A stretch of DNA of 64,000 nt from Cristatella mucedo (Eukaryota > Bryozoa > Phylactolaemata > Cristatellidae), in assembly GCA_009760855.2 (NCBI GenBank), contig WPIO01000019.1, positions 4,383,501 through 4,447,500 on the forward strand, given 5' to 3'. The position numbers were made by a program, and so were the translations under genes. The first letter of the stretch is position 1. Each line of letters begins with the position of its first letter. The notes beneath the pieces were generated by a model. That model made no database searches and had not been told where the DNA came from. It saw nothing but the letters and a program-made list of their open reading frames with translations. This document shows positions 1-10,770 of the stretch, one piece after another.

Positions 1-838
1 GAATTCTCTCAATTCCTTGCTGCATATATTGATGACATCCGCACATGGAGGGCACAAAATTTGCTTAAATTGAATGATGATAAAACCAACTTACTAGTTA
101 TGGGCAAACCAAGTGTGATTCAGAAATTGGACTGGCTAACACTCAAAATTGGCTCTGCCAACATATATCATGTTGAATCTACACAAAATCTGGGTGTCAT
201 GATCCTAAGTGACCCTTTGTTAGACGACCACAGCAGCTCCACAATCAAGTCTGCCTTCTTTCAGCTGCATGACCTTGCTAAAATTCGGCTTGTTTAGACG
301 AGGGTATCACATCTAAGTTAGTCCATGCATTTGTGACATCCCGTCTTGACTTCTGTAACTCACTGCTTGCTGGCCTACCGGCCTGTGCAATCAGGCGATT
401 ACAGCTGGCGCAAAACTCGACAGCTCGGCTTGCCTGTCGTGAGCATTGTAGTTGCCACATCACACCACATCTCGCTGACCTGCACTAGCTCCCAGTCAAG
501 CAACAGATCGGCTTCAAGGCTTTGTCGCTCACTATTAGGTCACTTCATTCTTTGGCTCCAGTCTATCTCTCAGATCTACTCCCCCACCAGGCCAAGCATC
601 GTACCATCTGCTTTTCGGAATCCAACTGTTTACCTATACCTTGTACGAACCTCAAATCCTTTGGAGACCATGCCTTTAGTTCGTATGCTCCCAAAGCCTC
701 GAACTCACTCCCGACTTGCGTCAGAACATCCCCTGACTTGACCACATTTAAAAGAAATTAAAAATGCACCAATTTATGACAGCATTTTGTGGGTCCCTGT
801 GATTTGTCCTTCATGTTCTTGTGTGTGCTAATAATAAT
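1..838 (+). mobile_element. CR1/L2-like LINE, 3' part of ORF2, 5' cut by window edge
   Basis: Broken reading frames encode the part of a reverse transcriptase ORF after the catalytic core (LKLNDDKTNLLVMGKPS near the start, then an HSLAPVYLSDLLPHQAKHRT block), followed by 3' UTR. The same order of blocks recurs in many copies in this window. Several frameshifts and stops make it a dead copy. It ends at an (AAT)n run where a second copy in the opposite orientation begins. Confidence 0.85.
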
Positions 839-1310
839 AATAATAATGCACTTGATAAAGCGCCCTCAGAGAACTCAATCTCTTCCTATGCGCTTTACAT
901 TTGCTGCAAAGGAAAACGCGATTGAATCGTGAGTAATATCACGCTTGATGAACAACGTGGTTTGGCGTGACATGCACAGGGTAAACATGCAAATGTGGTT
1001 TGTGGCAGCATGCACAGTGTCAGCACGCATAAGCACATGAAGGACGAATCACAGGGACCCACTAAATGCTGTCCTAAACAGGTGTGTTTATAAGTTCTTT
1101 TTAAATGTGGTCAAGTCAGGGGATGTTCTGACGCAAGTCGGGAGGGAGTTCTAGGCTTTGGGAGCATACGAACTAAATGCACGGTCTCCAAAGGATTTGA
1201 TGTTTGTACGAGGTATTTATAGACTGTTGGATTCCGAAAAGCGGGTGGTACGATGCTAGGCCTGGTGGGGGAGTAGATCTGAGAGATAGGCTGGAGTCAA
1301 AGAATGAAGG
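839..1310 (-). mobile_element. CR1/L2-like LINE 3' end, inverted
   Basis: Read on the minus strand this ends in (TTA)n after the AAAGCGCC/GGCGCTTT-type stem-loop. Upstream are the 3' UTR and the C-terminal ORF2 block matching PKAWNSLPT-type sequence. It is tail-to-tail with the copy at 1-838, the two 3' tails sharing the (AAT)n. Confidence 0.8.
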
Positions 1311-2393
1311 GGTGAAGTTGGAGGGTACAGCAGAAGGGCATACAGCAGAAGGTACCAGTCCCAAGAAACCTTACGTTTCCTGAATCAAGTGCAATTTGGA
1401 ATGATGACACAGAAACATAGGCGAGCAAGAATTAAATCCATCTAGGATAACCGAGGCAGAAAGGCGTGCAGAGGAAGAGGCATGGGCATTAGGCTTCTGT
1501 ATTATTACTAGCTATCCAAAAACGCTAACAATGCCATCTGCAGCGCATGGGGTGAGGTAATTTTAACTTGATGCCAGAAGCAATACCAAAACAAGTATTT
1601 GTATGCACAAGAACTGGCTGGCAGGTCATTTTAAGTTTATATCAGCAGCTTATGAAACATGGCACATGTCAAGCCACAGTTGTTTGCACACTCACTTGCG
1701 TGTACGTGCATACACGCTTGCATGTGACAAGTAAGTGCAAAAAGCATTTTTCTGGAGTGAGTGCAAGGACGACAAAAAGAATGACTGACTCACAACCACA
1801 GGGAGAAAAGAGTAGGGAGGGATGGGCAGAGCGCAAAGAGTGCGTAAAGGTGTACACTGCATGAGAGCGAGGCGAGGCAAGATAACTCAGTGTCAGTAGG
1901 ATGTATCAACTATGCATTGTTGCTGTAAATACTGCTTGACACTACTGCATGCTGCCACTAACCACGCTTGCATGCTGACCTTGCGCATGTCACCCTAACC
2001 ATGTTATTCATGTTGTCTATCAAGCATGATGCCACTCACCATTCGATCACGATTCCTTTGCAGCAGCTACATGCGTGCTCCTAGAAAGAGATTAAGTTCT
2101 CTAAGGGGGTTTATCCAGTATATTATTATTATGATTAAGTCCAACTGCTCTTTGAAGCCTATTGCTTGCTCGTGTGTGTGTGTGTGTTTGCGCGTGCGTG
2201 CATGCGAATGAATGTGCTTTAGTTGTAAATACTTCTGCCACTGATCAGTTACTAAGCTTCCTGTTTAGCCTGGAATGCAAAGTGCCCAGGTGAAGATTTA
2301 ACTCAAGAATGCTCCAAAAAAGCTGTATTGGTATTATTGTAGTAATAGCAAAGGTGGCTGTCGAGCGCGCTGCCTGACCGCTGTCGTTTATAG
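1311..2393. other. Unassigned stretch
   Basis: No gene recognised; only short chance frames and a (GT)n run near 2174. From about 1920 to 2130 there is a degenerate LINE 3' end (+) with a CATGCTGACC/TGCGCATGTCACCC-type 3' UTR and a short ATT tail. The sequence just before 2394 is intron of PRPF38A. Confidence 0.5.
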
Positions 2394-2498
2394 AAGCGCG
2401 AGATTCTGGAGGACGGGAACGAGCTGGAGCCGCGCGTCAGCGCCCTGGAAGAGAACATGGACGAAGTCGACTTTTCCGACGAAGAAGGCGAAGTCAAG
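2394..2498 (+). CDS. PRPF38A: PRPF38A, first exon visible in the window
   Basis: A phase-0 exon of 35 codons bounded by ...GTTTATAG and GTACAC. It contains LEPRVSALEENMDEVD, which closely resembles the segment just after the conserved PRP38 domain in pre-mRNA-splicing factor 38A. That protein belongs to the U4/U6.U5 tri-snRNP and is needed for spliceosome activation in the nucleus. The exons for the N-terminal PRP38 domain are not found in the 2.4 kb upstream and are presumably left of the window. Family assignment rests on recalled similarity; the splice sites and open frame are seen directly. Confidence 0.87.
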
Positions 2499-2970
2499 GT
2501 ACACTCGAGCCAAGGCTTCACGCGAAGCCGACTTTTCTCAACCGACGCGGCACCGACTCTTTTGGTTTTTGTCGTCTGACAGAACGAGTTGCTGCCACAT
2601 AAATGCATAAGTAGCAGGGTTAGGACACCTAAGGGAGCTAGATACAACTCGACTTATTTGACATCTTTGCGTTGCTTACCATTTCTACGTTCAGTTTGCC
2701 TATATTAGGGAAGCACATGGCATCCCGTGCCAGCACTGTGTACTAGAAAAGCAAAGAAGACAAAAATAGTTATCTTCGGCGTGTAGCTCTTCAGGTTGGC
2801 ATCTGTTAATGATTTGGTAGGTGCTCGTTTCTTACTGTAATTCGTAATAATAAGTTTTCATTGTCATTTATTTATTTCTGTTCTTATAGCAACTAGCTTG
2901 AATGTAGTTGCTCGGTAGAAGATTTCCGCACACTCACTGGTATTTCTGTTTATCCGTTGATGAATTGTAG

Positions 2971-3215
2971 GACATACCGAAGGCTGCCAGCCCTCACAGG
3001 CCGAAGGAGAAAAGGCATTCGTCACCACAGCAACATCGCCATCAGCAGAGAAACCGGTCGCCACCGTCAGATCAGCATCGCCGAGGGCGATCTAGATCAC
3101 CTGCGGCTCGTAACCCTGCTGACCGCTATGATAAGAGACGCAGAAGCCTGTCGAAGGAACGCCGACACAGGTCACGCTCTCCACCGAGTCACAAGCAGCG
3201 ACCGGATGACAGCAG
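2971..3215 (+). CDS. PRPF38A: PRPF38A, RS-rich exon
   Basis: Acceptor GAATTGTAG and donor AGCAG/GTGTGC bound 81 codons plus two bases (AG). The product is rich in Arg, Ser, His and Pro (RGRSRSPAARNP, then KRRRSLSKERRHRSRSPP), the typical arginine/serine tail of PRPF38A, which is probably phosphorylated and contacts other SR proteins. The phase-2 end joins the 5642 exon, AG+A giving Arg. The alternative + frame of 114 codons overlapping this exon starts outside it and is a shadow. Confidence 0.87.
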
Positions 3216-3404
3216 GTGTGCTACTTGTCTCATTTTTTTACTGCGCGCGCAGCCAAATATCGTACCGTGCTCATTCAATACAACAACGATTCTATAGATA
3301 AGAGGCAACAGTCACATAATTATTTGCCTTGTCGACTGTGCGACTCTATTATTGCTCTCTACAATTTCTCTCTATAATTTAAACTATTTTAGTAAACCTC
3401 CAGT

Positions 3405-3632
3405 TGGTCAAATATGGTTAGTGGCAGCATGCACAGTGCTGCCATTAACCATATATTTGCATGCTGACCCTGTGCATGTCACTGCTAACCATGTGGTGTG
3501 GTTATTGACATTGAGCATGCAACTACTAACCAATCGATCGTGCTTCCTTTGCAGCAAATGTAAAGTGCCGAGAAAGAGATTGAATTTTCTGAGGTTGCTA
3601 TATCCAACGTGATATTATTATAATTATCACCA
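3405..3632 (+). mobile_element. CR1/L2-like LINE 3' end
   Basis: 3' UTR (GCATGCTGACCCTGTGCATG block) followed by the stem-loop region and a short ATTATTATAATTAT tail. It lies inside the last PRPF38A intron and is tail-to-tail with the next element. Confidence 0.75.
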
Positions 3633-4320
3633 TACAAAGTGTCAGCAAACATAAGCACACAAAGGACAAACCACGTGGATCCACTAAATGCTGTGATAAA
3701 TAGGTGCATTTTAAATTTCTTTTTAAATGTGGTCAAGTGAGGGGGTGTCGTGATGTCAGTCGGAAGTGAGTTCGAGGCTTTGGGAGCATACGAACTAAAG
3801 GCATGGTCTCCAAAGGATTTGAGGTTCATACGAGGTGTAGCTAAACGATTCGATTCAGAAAAGCGGATGGTACGATGCTTGGCCTGGTGTGGGAGTAGAT
3901 CTGAGAGATAGGCTGGAGCCAAAGAATGAAGTGACCTAAAAGTGAGCGACAAAACCTTGAAGTCGATCCGTTGCTTGACTGGGAGCCAGTGCAGGTCGGC
4001 GAGATGTGGTGTGATGTTGCAACGGCAGCGCTCACGACAGACAAGCCTAGCTGCAGTTTTGCATCAACTGTAAGCGGCTGATTGCACAGGCCGGTAGGTC
4101 AGCAAGTACTGAGTTGGAGAAGTCGAGCCGGGATTTTACAAATGCATGGACCGATTTGGATGTAGTATCCTTGTCTAAGCAAGCCCGAATTTTAGCAACG
4201 TTATGTAGCTAAAAGTAGGCAGACTTTACTGTGAAGCTGATGAAGTCGTCTTGTGCAAGGTCACTTTGGAATAGGACATATAGATTTCGTGCGGATGCAA
4301 CAGGCAGATTTGACGATGGA
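3633..4320 (-). mobile_element. CR1/L2-like LINE, ORF2 C-terminal part and 3' UTR
   Basis: The minus strand encodes FRSLHSLAPAYLSDLLPHQA and SYAPKASNSLPT blocks with frameshifts, continuing into the TSRLDF-type region. The frame is broken by several stops. Related sequence resumes at 4665 after the AG-rich insertion. Confidence 0.8.
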
Positions 4321-4660
<340 letters not shown>

Positions 4661-4664
4661 TATT

Positions 4665-4830
4665 TTTATCTTGTGGTCTTCGAGTAAAGGTTGACGTAGA
4701 ACAGGGCATACTGATTTCGTTCAGATGCTATAGGAGAAATGCTGGCCAAGCCCATTTTAAGGGATAGGTTTATAAGTTTCTGAGTAGCACTAGGTTTGCC
4801 CTTAACTTGTAAGTTGGTTTTGTAGGATGC
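4665..4830 (-). mobile_element. LINE fragment, continuation of ORF2
   Basis: The minus strand gives KTNLQVKGKPSATQKL and a following LKMGLASISPIASERN-like stretch, equivalent to KTNLLVMGKPS...LKIGSASISPVES in better copies. It continues the 3633-4320 copy in the 5' direction. Confidence 0.65.
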
Positions 4831-4887
4831 CCCCATACTTTAAGAGGCTCCCCTGATGGCTCCTGCCAGTTGCCAGCATTGCTTCCA

Positions 4888-4963
4888 AGATTTCCGACTG
4901 ACATACAGATTTCCGACTGACATACAGATTTCCGACTGACATAAAGATTTCCGACTGCCCTAA
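4888..4963. repeat. 19-bp tandem repeat, four units
   Basis: Unit AGATTTCCGACTGACATAC, four copies, the last one diverged. The units are directly adjacent, so this is a small minisatellite. Confidence 0.9.
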
Positions 4964-4964
4964 A

Positions 4965-5150
4965 AAAATAGCTGATTTAGCAACCTCTTTTGTATAGCGA
5001 CATTAGAGCCTTTACGGCTATCACCATGGCTTTCAGCAGCAATAAAGGATAGCCCGCTCCAGGATTTGAACCCAAGACCGAGGTCGTGAAAAGCAAATTC
5101 CTTACCTACTGTGTCATTACTGCTCAGTGCCGTGTCAGTGATGCCTTGGG
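4965..5150 (-). mobile_element. tRNA-derived SINE
   Basis: On the minus strand GGTTCAAATCC (5072-5062) is a pol III B box inside GGTCTTGGGTTCAAATCCTGG. The flanks resemble the element at 13480-13650, including the shared GAGCCTTTACNGCTATCACCA segment. It lacks an intact tRNA fold, so it is a SINE and not a tRNA gene. Confidence 0.6.
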
Positions 5151-5269
5151 AGATGATTAGCACTTACGAAGTACTTTTTAGTAAGTGTTATCAAACCATG
5201 TCGAGACATCCAGCAGAACTAGCAGAGAGACGACCCCACTCAGCATTCCTGAGAAGGTCGTTATGCACT

Positions 5270-5480
5270 CACAACAGTGTTGACCCTTTGGAGTGAGCGG
5301 TTAGCTCTGAAACTGGAACTTGAGGTTCGAAGTTTTGATATAGGAGTTTAGCTGGTTGGCTACTACTCGTTCAAATGCCTGAGATAGGAATGCCGGTAAG
5401 GCGACTGGGCAGAAGTTGCTTTAATTCTCCCGGTCAATGTAGGACTGTTTAATTTACATAATCAGGGTATGTACAGCAGG
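5270..5480 (-). mobile_element. LINE reverse transcriptase N-terminal remnant
   Basis: AGCGGTTAGCTCTGAAACTGG matches the segment at 62347-62370 encoding FRANRSTES of the reverse transcriptase. The remainder is diverged. It lies in the last PRPF38A intron. Confidence 0.5.
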
Positions 5481-5641
5481 ATCAAAAGAGAGCAGAACAT
5501 TTCTTTCCCCTAATTCTCTTTGCATTCCGAATCGGTGAACATGAACTGCATCGTCTGCTCATCGTTTCCTTGCAACCTATAAACTAGCATGAACTGTACA
5601 TAACTGTGTTCCTCATTTGACTCATTCTCTTGGTTTTCCAG

Positions 5642-5771
5642 AAAGAAGCACAGATCCGACAAGGAAAAGAGAAGGTCACATTCGCGGGAGCGCCGATCAA
5701 AGGACTATCACGAAATAGAGGCAGCCAATGCTCAGCGGGCACGGCTCGGTCTGCAGCCCCTTCGGCCGTGA
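5642..5771 (+). CDS. PRPF38A: PRPF38A, last coding exon
   Basis: Acceptor TTGGTTTTCCAG, then one base completing the split Arg codon, 42 codons and TGA at 5769-5771. It encodes a Lys/Arg/Ser-rich stretch (KKHRSDKEKRRSHSRERRSK) ending in EIEAANAQRARLGLQPLRP. An xxAxRAxLGLxPL-like terminus is known from invertebrate Prp38 proteins and several other splicing proteins; the exact ending is read from the sequence. The three exons together give 159 residues. No clear AATAAA follows before 6460. Confidence 0.86.
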
Positions 5772-6462
5772 CTCCTCAATGTATGAACAGCTGTGTTCAC
5801 CAGCTCCTGCTGTACGACAGTGTATACTGAAAGGCAGCAGTGGCATACACTGGTTTCACCCAGTCGCCTCGTTTTTTTCCGGGTGCATGCCAGCTTCGTC
5901 ATAAATATCAAGTTCGCTCTGGATCTTTGTGGCAATTTTTTGATATTGTAAATACAAAACTCTTTCGCTGGTGTCGGTTTTTCCTTTTTTTTTCTGTCGC
6001 GGCTGTCGTATGCTATCTAAACATACAGGTCCTGCAGACTTCGACGGGGAGTCGAGCAAGTTTCACCTCCATCGGGAACACGAACCCACAGCCCTTTTTG
6101 TGAATATTTACGTCCATCTTAATGAGGTTGCATGGTGGTCTACAGTTCTTTCCGGAGCATTCCTTGAGCATCCTATTGCGATGCCTTACAAATGGCACTA
6201 TACGTTGATGTGCTCTTGTCTGACCCACTCTTCTCCTGTACCCATCTTGAGAGGCTGAGGGCAACACTTACTTTAGGTTGCCTTGCCTGGTAATGCATTT
6301 CATTTCGGTGTATGCCTAGTTAGGAGGCCTAGCCAGTACAGGAGAATCAAACCGTCACTCGGCCAAGGGCAGGTCGTTTGCACAGGAGGGTTGAAACTTT
6401 CCACATGCCAGGTGTGTGGATAGTAGTCCACGATCTGGGGGAAGGGGTCAGTAAAAGAAAAT

Positions 6463-6463
<1 letters not shown>
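5772..6463 (+). other. PRPF38A 3' UTR and downstream spacer
   Basis: Starts directly after the PRPF38A stop. There is no convincing poly(A) signal (only CATAAATATC-like variants), and no gene or repeat is recognised. Confidence 0.4.

Positions 6464-6505
<42 letters not shown>
6464..6505. repeat. (AT)n microsatellite
   Basis: Uninterrupted AT dinucleotide run of about 40 bases next to a SINE tail. Confidence 0.95.
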
Positions 6506-6509
<4 letters not shown>

Positions 6510-6515
6510 GATTGC

Positions 6516-6687
6516 AGTTATAATAATAATAATAATATTGCACTTGATAAAGCGCCCTCAGAGAACTTAATCTCTTTCTAGGCGCTTTACATTTGCTGCA
6601 AAGTGATACGCAATAGAGTTGGCAGTAAAGGATCACTCAACTGCAGGATTTTAAGCCACGACCTTGGTACGTGAAGAGCCAGCACCT
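6516..6687 (-). mobile_element. tRNA-type SINE with LINE-type 3' tail
   Basis: Minus strand: a decayed tRNA-like head (CACGTACCAAGGTCGTGGCT), then AAAGCGCCTAGAAAGAGATT...GAGGGCGCTTTATC and (TTA)n. The order head, stem-loop, TTA tail is as in the SINEs at 50341 and 53493. Confidence 0.6.
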
Positions 6688-6965
6688 TACCTATTTATGA
6701 CGGCATGTAGTAGGTCCCGGTGATTCGTCCTTCTTGTGCTTATGCTTGCTGACACTGTGCATGCTGCCACTAACCACACCTGCATGCTGACCCTGTGCAT
6801 GTCACCCCTAGCCATGCTATTCATGTTGTTTACCAAGCACGATATCCACTCACCATTCAATCGCGCTTCCCTTTGCAGCAAATGTAAAGCGCCTAGAAAG
6901 AGCTTGAGTTCTCTGAGGGCGGTTTATCGAGTGCATTATTATTATTATTATTATTATTACTTCCA
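6688..6965 (+). mobile_element. CR1/L2-like LINE 3' end
   Basis: Starts at the last codons of ORF2 (CCTATTTATGACGGCATG), runs through the 3' UTR and ends in stem-loop and (TTA)n. Head-to-head with the preceding SINE. Confidence 0.8.
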
Positions 6966-7019
6966 GTGCTATCACGGCCTAAACTGGGCATGCTGCCCTC
7001 CACTCATTTGCTATGACTG

Positions 7020-7395
7020 AGGCCCTAGGGATATACGCTGAGGCACACAAAACACAGCTGTATGGTCACCGAAGCGGTGGCTGTAGTGTATGTCTGTAAC
7101 TCCACAAAGTCATAAAGACTGGGTGTTACGCAGGAGAGTTTTGTATAGCCCAAGCGACTTTCGGTACGCATTCGGTAGCCAACAGACTTCCTCTCACACA
7201 ACAAAGAGAAAGTGGGAAGCATAGCAGAGTCAGGAGAGCAGTTGAGGTAGTGAGTAGCATAGAAGTAGCAGCTCAGGACCGCTGAAAAGGATGAGCCATA
7301 GTCGGCAGCAGGAGAGTAGTTGTCGTTGCCTAAGAATTGTGGAAGCGAGTTCCACAGTCGAGGGCATAAGCCAGGTCTAGCTTCTATAAAAACAT
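7020..7395 (-). mobile_element. Second LINE family, 3' part
   Basis: Closely parallels the minus-strand segments 24890-25027 and 25300-25460 (shared CTCCACAAAGTCATAA, GGTAGCCAACAGACTTC, GTTCCACAG). Here the segment is uninterrupted, whereas the second copy is split by a nested insertion. No intact frame. Confidence 0.65.
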
Positions 7396-7404
7396 TGTTG
7401 AATC

Positions 7405-9435
7405 ACAGATGCACAATCCAAAAATGCTGATGTCGACGATCAACCATCTCCTCAACCGCTCTCAGATTAGCTCCTTACCTGATGATGATCATTGTGATGA
7501 TCTAACCGATCGCTTCTCGTGGTTCTTTGTGCAGAAGATAGACAAGATCAGGGAGTCCATCCCTGCGATGACAACATCCCCCCTAGAATGCTGTTCCCCG
7601 ATTCCTGGCAGCACCTCAATGTTTACATTTAAGCAGGTCACTAGTTATCTCGTCCTGAAGTTCATATCCCAATCACAGGAGACAACAAGTCATTTGGACC
7701 CTATTCCCACTGTCCTGCTTCTACTTTGCATTGATTTGCTGCTGCCATGCATAACTAACATCATTAATGTGTCAATAGCCTCAGGTCATGTCCCAGCACC
7801 TTTCTAAAAAGCTGTAGTCAGGCCACTTCTCAAGAAAGCGACACGAGAACCAAGAGAACCTGAGCAACTACCGCCCAGTCTCCCTTCTACCATTCCTATC
7901 AGACACTGGAACGGGTCGTGGCGGACCAGCTGAACTCATAGAATGAAACTTCAAACCTTGCTAGTAAGTTTCAGTCTGGCTTTAGAGCTAATCACTCTAC
8001 AGAATTAGCATTGCTTAGGGTGTACAACGACCTACTTAGGAACCCAGCCATAGATAGTGTCTCTGCCTGTTTTGCTCGATCTTTCGGCAGGCAGCTTTTG
8101 ATACTATCGATCACAAAGTTCTTCTAGAGCGTCTCTCATCTCGCCTGGGCATCACTGGCACTGCTCTGCAATGGTTCAGGTAGGTCCTATCTCAGTGGGA
8201 GACTCCAGAGTATTGATGTGAATGGACAAAGATCATCCGAGGTACCTCTGAAATATGGGGTACCTCAGGGCTCCGTGCTAGGTCCGGTTCTTTTCACGGT
8301 TTATACTCTCCCTATTACTGATGTGATTGCCAAGCACAATCTAGGCTTTCACTTCTATGCGGATGACACTCAGTTGTACCATTGCTTTGATCCCTCCCAG
8401 CCTTCGAGCACCTCAAATTCTCTCAACTCACCTGCTGCATGTATTGATGACATCCGCACATGGATGGCAGCAAATTTTCTTAAACTAAACGATGATAAAA
8501 CTAACTTACTAGTTATGGGCAAACCCAGTATGATTCAGAAATTGCAAAGGCTAACGCTCAAAATTGGCTCTGCCGGCACATCTCGTTGGATCAGCTCGAA
8601 ATCTAGGTGTCATGTTCCAAAGTGACCTCTCGTTAGACGACCACATCAGCTCCACAGTCAAGTCTGCCTACTTTCAGCTACATAACATTGCTAAAATTCG
8701 GGCTTGTTTAGATAGGATACCACGTCCAAGTTGGTCTATGCATTCTTGACATCCCGTCTCGACTTCTGCCACTCACTGCTCTCTGGCCTACCGGCATGTA
8801 CAATCAGGTGATTACAGATGGTGCAAAACTCCGCAGCTAGGCTTGTCTGTCGTGAGCGTAGCAGTTGCCACACCACACCACTTCTCGCCCACGTGCACTG
8901 GCTCCCAGTCAAGCAACGGATTGACTTCGAGGTTTTGTCGCTCACTTTCAGGTCACTTCATTCTTTGGCTCCAGCCTATCTCTCAGATCTACTCCCCTAC
9001 CAGGCTAAGCATCGTAACCCCAGCCTTTCGGAATCCAACAGTTTAACAAAACCTCGTAAAAACCTCAAATCCTTTGGGAGACCGTGCATTTAGTTCGTAT
9101 GCTCCCAAAGCCTGGAAACTTTCTGCCGACTTGCGTTAGAACATCCCCGGACTTGACCACATTTAAAATGAACTCATAAACACCCATTTAGCACAGCATT
9201 TATTGGGTCCCTGTGATTCGTCCTTCATGTGGTTATGTGTGCTGACACCAACCACATTTGCATGTTGACCCTGTGCATGTCACCCCTAACCATGTTATTC
9301 ATGTTTATCAAGCATGATATTACTCACCATTCAATCGCACTTCCCTTTGCAGCAAATGTGATGCGCTTAGAAAGCGATTAAGTTCTCTGAGAGCGCTTAA
9401 TCAAGTGCATTATTATTATTATTATCGTTATTATT
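7405..9435 (+). mobile_element. CR1/L2-like LINE, longest + strand copy, frameshifted
   Basis: From the endonuclease-RT linker (STINHLLNRSQ ... FVQKIDKIRESIP) through the reverse transcriptase (GVPQGSVLGP at about 8258-8287; FHFYADDTQLY with catalytic YADD near 8353) to the C-terminal block, 3' UTR, stem-loop and (TTA)n. Stops and frameshifts at about 7806, 7850-8215 and 8600 inactivate it. The endonuclease domain is missing, consistent with 5' truncation. Confidence 0.88.
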
Positions 9436-9436
9436 A

Positions 9437-10225
9437 CACGACTTTTTGCCCATCTGCACTGGCTACCAGTCAAGCAACGGATCGACTTCAAGGTTTGGTC
9501 GCTCACTTTTAGATCGCTTCATTCTTTGGCTAGAACCTATCTATCAGATCTACTCCCCCAACAGGTCAAGCATCGTACCACCCACTTTTCGGAATCCAAC
9601 AGTTTACCAATACCGCGTAATAATAATATAATAATAATGTTAATACACTTGATAAAGCACCCTCAGAGAACTCAATCTCTTTTTAGGTGCTTAACATTTG
9701 CTGCAAAGGGAAATGCAATGGAATAGTGAGTAATGTCATGCTTGATAAACAAACAACATGAAAGCATTTAAGGTGAAGTAGCAGGGTAGGACAGCAGGAA
9801 ATGAAGTGTAACCGTCAGTAGACCCACAGTTTACCAATACCGCGTACAAACCTCAAATCCTTTGGAAACCATGCATTTAGTTCGTATGCTCCCAAAGCCT
9901 GGAACTCACTTCCGACTGACGTCACGACACCCCCTGACTTGACCACATTTAAAAAGAACTTAAAAACACCTATTCAGGACAGCATTTAGTAGGTTCCTGT
10001 GACTAGTCCTTCATGCGCTTATGGGGGCTGACACTGTGCATGCTGCCACTAACCACACTTGCATGCTGACCCTGTGCATGTCACCCCTAACCGTGTTATT
10101 CATGTTGTTTATCAAGCATGATATTACTTACCATTCAATCGAGTTTCTCTTTGCAGCAAATGTGAAGCACCTAGATAGAGATTGAGTTCTCTGATGGCAC
10201 TTTATGAAGTGCATTATTATTATAA
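9437..10225 (+). mobile_element. CR1/L2-like LINE, interrupted by a nested insertion
   Basis: ORF2 C-terminal block (LHWLPVKQRIDFK equivalent) at 9447-9619 resumes at 9826 and continues to stem-loop and ATTATTATAATTATT. The interruption is the element at 9620-9825. Confidence 0.85.
9620..9825 (-). mobile_element. Nested SINE/LINE 3' end with 21-bp target-site duplication
   Basis: A 206-base insertion on the minus strand, ending in the usual stem-loop plus (TTA)n. The 21 bases 9599-9619 are repeated exactly at 9826-9846, immediately after the insert, and the host LINE reads continuously when one copy is removed. This is a target-primed reverse transcription footprint. Confidence 0.92.
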
Positions 10226-10399
10226 TTATTAGGACCTGCAGAGCTGAAGCTTCTGTTGCCAATGAAAATTCGTTTGCGTAACAGAAGGGTTTTCTACGAT
10301 TAGAGGCACACTAAAGTTACGCAAGGCATGGAAAATATTTATTGCCAGCCTAAAAACAAACAAATATTTGGCTAGTGTGTATGCATTTAGTGTGACGTC

Positions 10400-10640
10400 C
10401 CATCACGATTCCGTATGACCTTCCTTGCCTGGCCAGGCATCAAGGCTACATGCTTCTGCTTCGTCTATAATGCAGCAGCACATTCCACTGAGCTTGAGTT
10501 TTACTGCAATGGTTGGCTACTGGCCAAACACTTAGCTTCAGTCGCTTGTCGGTAACGCTCCATAGTCGTTCTAGGGGTTCAAATCAGGCGACTGTCTAGG
10601 CCACTGCCACAGCATCAGATCAGGATCAGCCAAAAAATGC
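10400..10640 (-). mobile_element. Tc1/mariner-like transposase remnant
   Basis: The minus strand encodes QWPRQSPDLNP, close to the W-P-x-x-S-P-D-L-N-P-I signature that precedes the last catalytic acidic residue of Tc1/mariner DDE transposases. Frames around it are broken and no terminal inverted repeats were found. Confidence 0.6.
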
Positions 10641-10664
10641 CCTAACATTTTACTAGCTCCTTAG

Positions 10665-10770
10665 TTCTGATAATAATACATTTGATGTAGCCCCCGTCAG
10701 AGAACTTTAATCTCTCTAGGCATTTTACATTTCGTGCAAAGGAAGCACAATCGAATGACTATGTCTACTA
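10665..10770 (-). mobile_element. SINE/LINE 3' tail fragment
   Basis: Minus strand: TTTGCACGAAATGTAAAATGCC, AGAGATTAAAGTTCTCTGACGGGGGC and ATGTATTATTATC, a decayed stem-loop and tail. Confidence 0.65.

Noticed and set aside
2303-2647. 114-codon minus frame
   Set aside because: Antisense shadow of the PRPF38A exon at 2394-2498.
4888-4963. CRISPR-like array
   Set aside because: Repeats are contiguous without spacers and the genome is eukaryotic.
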